NCBI GenBank assembly: GCA_003116995.1
Contig: BDSL01000002.1
Span: 1,200,001 to 1,264,000 of the forward strand
Source of the DNA: Yamagishiella unicocca
Taxonomy: Eukaryota > Chlorophyta > Chlorophyceae > Chlamydomonadales > Volvocaceae
Direction of reading: 5' to 3'
Length of the DNA: 64,000 nt
Below the pieces are notes generated by a model. That model was not told the DNA's origin and searched no databases. It saw only the letters and a list, made by a program, of their open reading frames with translations. Of the stretch, positions 60,701-64,000 are shown one piece after another. Within the stretch, counting starts at the first letter, position 1. Each line of letters opens with the position of its first letter. The position numbers were made by a program, and so were the translations under genes.

Positions 60701-61584
60701 GCTGGCGGCCCTCCACCTCGTGCCGGCCCTGATCGCCACCCGCCACCCGACGCCATCCCCAACGCCGCCGCTCCCGCTCCCCCGCCCCCGCATGCATCTC
60801 AAAACGTCTGTTCTAAACGGTTTTTTCTCGCATCCACGGGTCCTCCTCGAAACCCCCCGCCACCCGTCCACCGCGCCGCTCTGCCGCAGGTCATCGCTGT
60901 GTCCGCCATGGAGGGCGTGGGTGTGGCGGAGGCTCTGGAGAAGTACCACCTGCTGCACACCACCAAGCGCCGCATCCCGTACACGAACGTGCGCACCCTC
61001 TCCAACTGGATCCACCAGCCGGTCGGCAAGGTGCGCCGGGAGCACACCGGAGGCGGGGGGGCAGGGGTACACCGGAGGCAGGCAGGGGGCCAGGGAGGGA
61101 GGTGCGCTGCTTCTCCCAAGCCGCCGGTCAGCGCACCAGCCGGATATACCCTCACTTGGCACGACCCGACCCGACCCGCTCTCCCGTGCAGGTGGGCGAG
61201 GGCGAGTGGGACATCTACGAGGAGGTCCCCGAGGACTACGTCAACGGCTACGCCTACGCCATCGCCACCGGCTCCGCGACCATCATGTCGCTGTTCCAGC
61301 AGCGCTGCCTGGCGCAGGAGGAGCTGCAGCGGATAGAGCAGGACCCGGGGCAGCGGCAGCTGCTCACGTCGCAGCTGCAGCAGCACGGGCTGGGCGGGCT
61401 GGCGCTGTGGGCGCGGTCGGGCGGCGAGGGAGAGGGCAGCAGGGCGGCCAGAGCGGCGGCAGCGGAGGAGGGCAGCCAGGCGGGCTCCGGCGCGGGGGGG
61501 TGGGCCGGTGGGGCGTTTGGGGACCGAGGCGGCGCAGGTAGCGGGGGGGACTCGCGGTGCAGTTTCCGTGTGGATTACTCGTAG
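57728..61584 (+). CDS. Nucleoside-phosphorylase-superfamily protein (tandem copy 1)
   Basis: Model: join(57728..57930, 58110..58354, 58624..58792, 59277..59442, 59883..60101, 60396..60518, 60890..61030, 61192..61584), 552 aa, all phases consistent. Seen: an N-terminal hydrophobic run ([18 protein letters not shown]), a signal peptide or anchor; [16 protein letters not shown]; the phosphorylase-like core [25 protein letters not shown], where a conserved TTG(I)G loop binds the ligand; [10 protein letters not shown] for the central strand; [27 protein letters not shown]; and the late motif [16 protein letters not shown], which places a Met-Glu pair as in purine nucleoside phosphorylases. The closest known type is the plant extracellular/vegetative-storage 'phosphorylase superfamily' group. 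The true substrate is not evident. A Gln/Gly/Ala-rich tail ends the protein. The first exon is the least certain part. Confidence 0.75.
59166..59240 (+). repeat. 9-bp CGCCTCCCC tandem repeat near an acceptor
   Basis: About seven copies of a CCCCGCCTC-type unit in intron 3 of the phosphorylase-like gene, ending about 35 nt before the exon 4 acceptor. It acts as an extended pyrimidine-rich tract. Confidence 0.85.
60817..60853 (-). repeat. Intronic short interspersed element, type B, inverted copy
   Basis: The reverse complement of the kinase-intron element at 35332-35362, with the core TTTCTCGCATCCACGGGTC shared exactly. It lies about 40 nt before the exon 7 acceptor of the phosphorylase-like gene. 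Confidence 0.7.
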
Positions 61585-63240
61585 TGGAGCCGGAGGGGGC
61601 ATGCAGGGGGCAGCACGGGTTGCGCAGCTGGCAGGAGCCAGCCGGGTCGGGTGATACCCGCTACATGGGGCAGGGGTTGGATGGTGCCGACGGCGGCGCG
61701 CGGCATGCTCCGTACCGCGCTGCTGTTCGCAAGCTTTTGTACGGGGGGGGGGGACCTGGCCGAGGCCGTGGGCCTGGCTACCAAGGGGCGGCCAAAGCGG
61801 GGCGGGCGCGGGGCAGGCCAGCGGTGAGGCGGTGGGTGAGGTGGTTGGGAGGGTGGCGGGAGGACCCGGTTACATACACGACACAGGAAACGGAGGATAA
61901 ACTAAATGGCGCTTAGTTTTCGGACGTGGGAAGGTACAGCGGCTGGTGCGTGCGGGTCGCGATCAGGGCGGGCGGGGTGGGGGGGGTCGGGGCGGTGGAG
62001 GGTCGAGGCGGGTTGGGCACGCAGGTGCCCCACTCCGCAGGGTCACGGGGATCCAGGGAGGGACACTTGCGGCGGCGGCTGTATGGGGCACTTGGCAGGA
62101 TGGGCGCTGGAAAACGGTGAGCCTCACTTTAACAATGTGGGCTCAGCGAGCTGCTTAGACAAGTGGACGTGGGACGACTTCCGGCCCGTGTTTTCTCGCT
62201 TCTTGTTTGGCAGCGCGAGACTGGCCTCCGCAGGTGCCGGGATGTGCCCCGAAGCGCCTGGCGGTTGGCGGTTGCAACAGCGCTTGAAGAGCTGCGGGGC
62301 TCGTAACGTACCGGCCCCCTCCTTGGCTGGAGCCCACTGTAATCTGTGTGTCCTCGTGCACCTGATGGCCTTGACAACGCGAGCGGAGGTTCCCTCCCCG
62401 CACCAGCACCCGCCTGGACGGAGAAGCTCCGCCCGAGCAGCGGGCACGGAGTTGGGGAATGAACCGCCGCCGAGACACAATCAATGCACCTAGCACCTGC
62501 TTAGGGACTGGATGGCGGTCGAGGACGCCCGGCACCGGATCCAGGGCAGGATCCAGGGCAGGAGGCGAGGGGGCCTTGAGCCCAAGCCGAGGGGGCCATA
62601 ACCAGGCAGAAGCGGGCGCTGGTCGGGGTGAATTACGAACCGCCCACTCCCGAGCGCTGACGTCCTGCGACCTACGGGAGCTGCGTCATTCGTGACCCAC
62701 CGATCGCGGCGGCCATTGACACCTACCGGAGAATGCAACTGTTAGAAGGGAGCGTGAGCCTGCGCAGCCAGGGCCAAGCTGGGGGAAAATGTGAAGTCGT
62801 ACGAGAGACCCGAATGCTCTACGTCGCGCGCCCTTCTCTCCCCGCCCAAAACGAAGTGGCCAGGTCTGGTTATACACTGCGAGCCAGATCAGAGGGATTG
62901 GCAAAGGCCGGATAGACGCACTGATTTTCTCCTAGTACGGCTCATGAGCACTTGCATGCCAGCAAGGACACACGCGATTTGCTTGCACGCGGGTGTAGGC
63001 GTCCACCGGCAAACTTGATCTGGCAATTCGTCGCTCGCATATGACAGGCGAAGCGGCGTACCTGCTAGGGACACGATCCAACGAGAATACCGGTACCTCC
63101 ACTGATTCAGTTACGGGATTGAAGGAGCCTGCGAGTGTTATTTGCACACGCCAAGGGGCTGCATCGGAAGCTCTGTGTAGCGGATACTGCTGACTGCTAG
63201 CATCGCAACGACCCCGCTGCTGCTTATTCGCCGTCGCGAT
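61585..63240. other. Intergenic region between the tandem phosphorylase-like genes
   Basis: 3' UTR of copy 1 and promoter of copy 2. A TGTAA at 62338-62342 is a candidate poly(A) signal. Frames seen here lack family resemblance. The stretch does not visibly repeat the upstream region of copy 1. Confidence 0.35.
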
Positions 63241-63740
63241 ATGATGCGATACGTGTTCCTTTTCTCGTTGATGGTGGTGTCATTCCGCCCATCATCGGAG
63301 ATATTCGCCCTTGCGTGAGTTCACGCGTCGCGGGGCGCATGCCTCCCGCAATGCGGTGTTGCGTAAACGACATTTTCAGCGTAGTAGCAATAGTAGCAAC
63401 TGTTACTGAGGATGGTGCGATGCAGATATGCCACCGGCATGGCATGCACCGGGTATGTATGTGTGTTAACCTTTTGGAACCCGATGGTCTCGCAGCCGAG
63501 CCGGCCCGGCCCACGTGGCGATACAGGATGAGCGCTGCGGGGATTACCTTGGGGTCAAGCTTAACAGGAGCTTCAGCCTCATCCTCACCGCGGATCCAGG
63601 CAACTTCTCCGGCACGCCGGAAGCCAAGTTCTTCCTCGCCAACTTAAAGCGCCAGCGAGTCAAGCCCGCCTCCGAGACCGTGTGTGCTGGAGTCGTCTAC
63701 GGTTCCCTCATAGACCAGGACACCGTGGTCGGGACGACTG
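63241..63740 (+). CDS. Nucleoside-phosphorylase-superfamily protein, tandem copy 2 (5' part only)
   Basis: Two exons are visible: 63241..63314 and 63496..63740. The first gives a clear signal peptide (MMRYVFLFSLMVVSF, then EIFALA). The second matches copy 1 exon 2 in length (245 nt), entry phase and exit phase, and shares [31 protein letters not shown] and QD, ending in TTG before a GTAAGT donor. The remaining exons lie beyond the window. The two copies have diverged substantially at the protein level, so the duplication is not recent. Confidence 0.8.
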
Positions 63741-64000
63741 GTAAGTCATGGTGAGGCGGACTACAAATCACAAAATTCTAAATTTAAATTTGAATTTGAA
63801 AATCACCAAGGGTTAATCTGGATCCACTCGGGTTTGACCCATCCGGCTAGTATTGCAACGGCGGCAGCACGCACCGGTTATTAATCGCAGCAATTACAGA
63901 TCCCGGGAGGCTAGCTCTGGAGTAATTAGCTCACTTCTAATAATAGCCGGCACCGACACTGTCCCCCCCCCCCCCGCTTCCTGCACCCACCACGCCGGCT
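63741..64000 (+). other. Start of intron 2 of tandem copy 2
   Basis: Begins with GTAAGT. AT-rich, then a C-run (63962-63975) at the end of the window. In copy 1 the corresponding intron is 269 nt and also pyrimidine-rich before its acceptor, so exon 3 is probably just outside the window. Confidence 0.5.

Overview
The window looks like nuclear DNA of a volvocine green alga (Chlamydomonas/Volvox relatives). It is GC-rich. Its genes are broken into many exons by GT-AG introns that are mostly 70-400 nt long. Coding regions carry long Ala/Gly/Ser/Pro/His/Gln tracts, one gene has a proline-rich extracellular spacer, TGTAA poly(A)-type motifs follow several stops, and minisatellites are common in introns. 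Ten gene models plus one partial gene start are supported. In nine of the ten, every splice phase closes: the summed exon length is a multiple of three, or for the truncated gene the available exons are in phase. One (13863-16679) has a single unresolved junction.

Layout: 1-86 (-) 5' part of a WD40 protein. 862-4998 (+) SERRATE/ARS2-like RNA-processing factor. 5927-7236 (-) small secreted Cys-rich protein of unknown family. 7676-12032 (+) ZIP metal transporter with a very long His-rich loop. 13863-16679 (-) secreted, proline-rich, Cys-rich protein with a hydrophobic C-terminus. 17051-21549 (+) EGLN/PHD-type prolyl hydroxylase fused to a PIH1/CS-like domain. 21550-25106 has no convincing gene. 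25107-39178 (+) is a 2351-residue protein with beta-propeller-like repeats, a TKL-type kinase domain and a 1.1 kb-residue low-complexity tail. 42246-44285 (-) is an intronless propeller/BTB protein. 44286-47374 is intergenic with a possible LINE remnant. 47375-50905 (+) is plastid HISN2 (bifunctional HisI/HisE). 51728-52508 (-) is an ELIP-like thylakoid protein. 54577-56518 (-) is an NAD(P)-binding NmrA-type SDR. 57728-61584 (+) and 63241-end (+) are tandem copies of a nucleoside-phosphorylase-superfamily gene; the second is cut by the window end.

These are ordinary chromosomal neighbours rather than an operon-like system. The pairs 7236/7676 and 16679/17051 are divergent, with short shared upstream regions. 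The most interesting points are: the PIH1/CS plus EGLN fusion; a His-coding run that continues in frame beyond the ZIP stop codon; a family of short related elements placed near splice sites in introns of unrelated genes; and C-rich minisatellites inside transcribed introns. All exon boundaries were assigned by eye from GT-AG sites, reading phase and protein resemblance. No alignment or transcript evidence was available.
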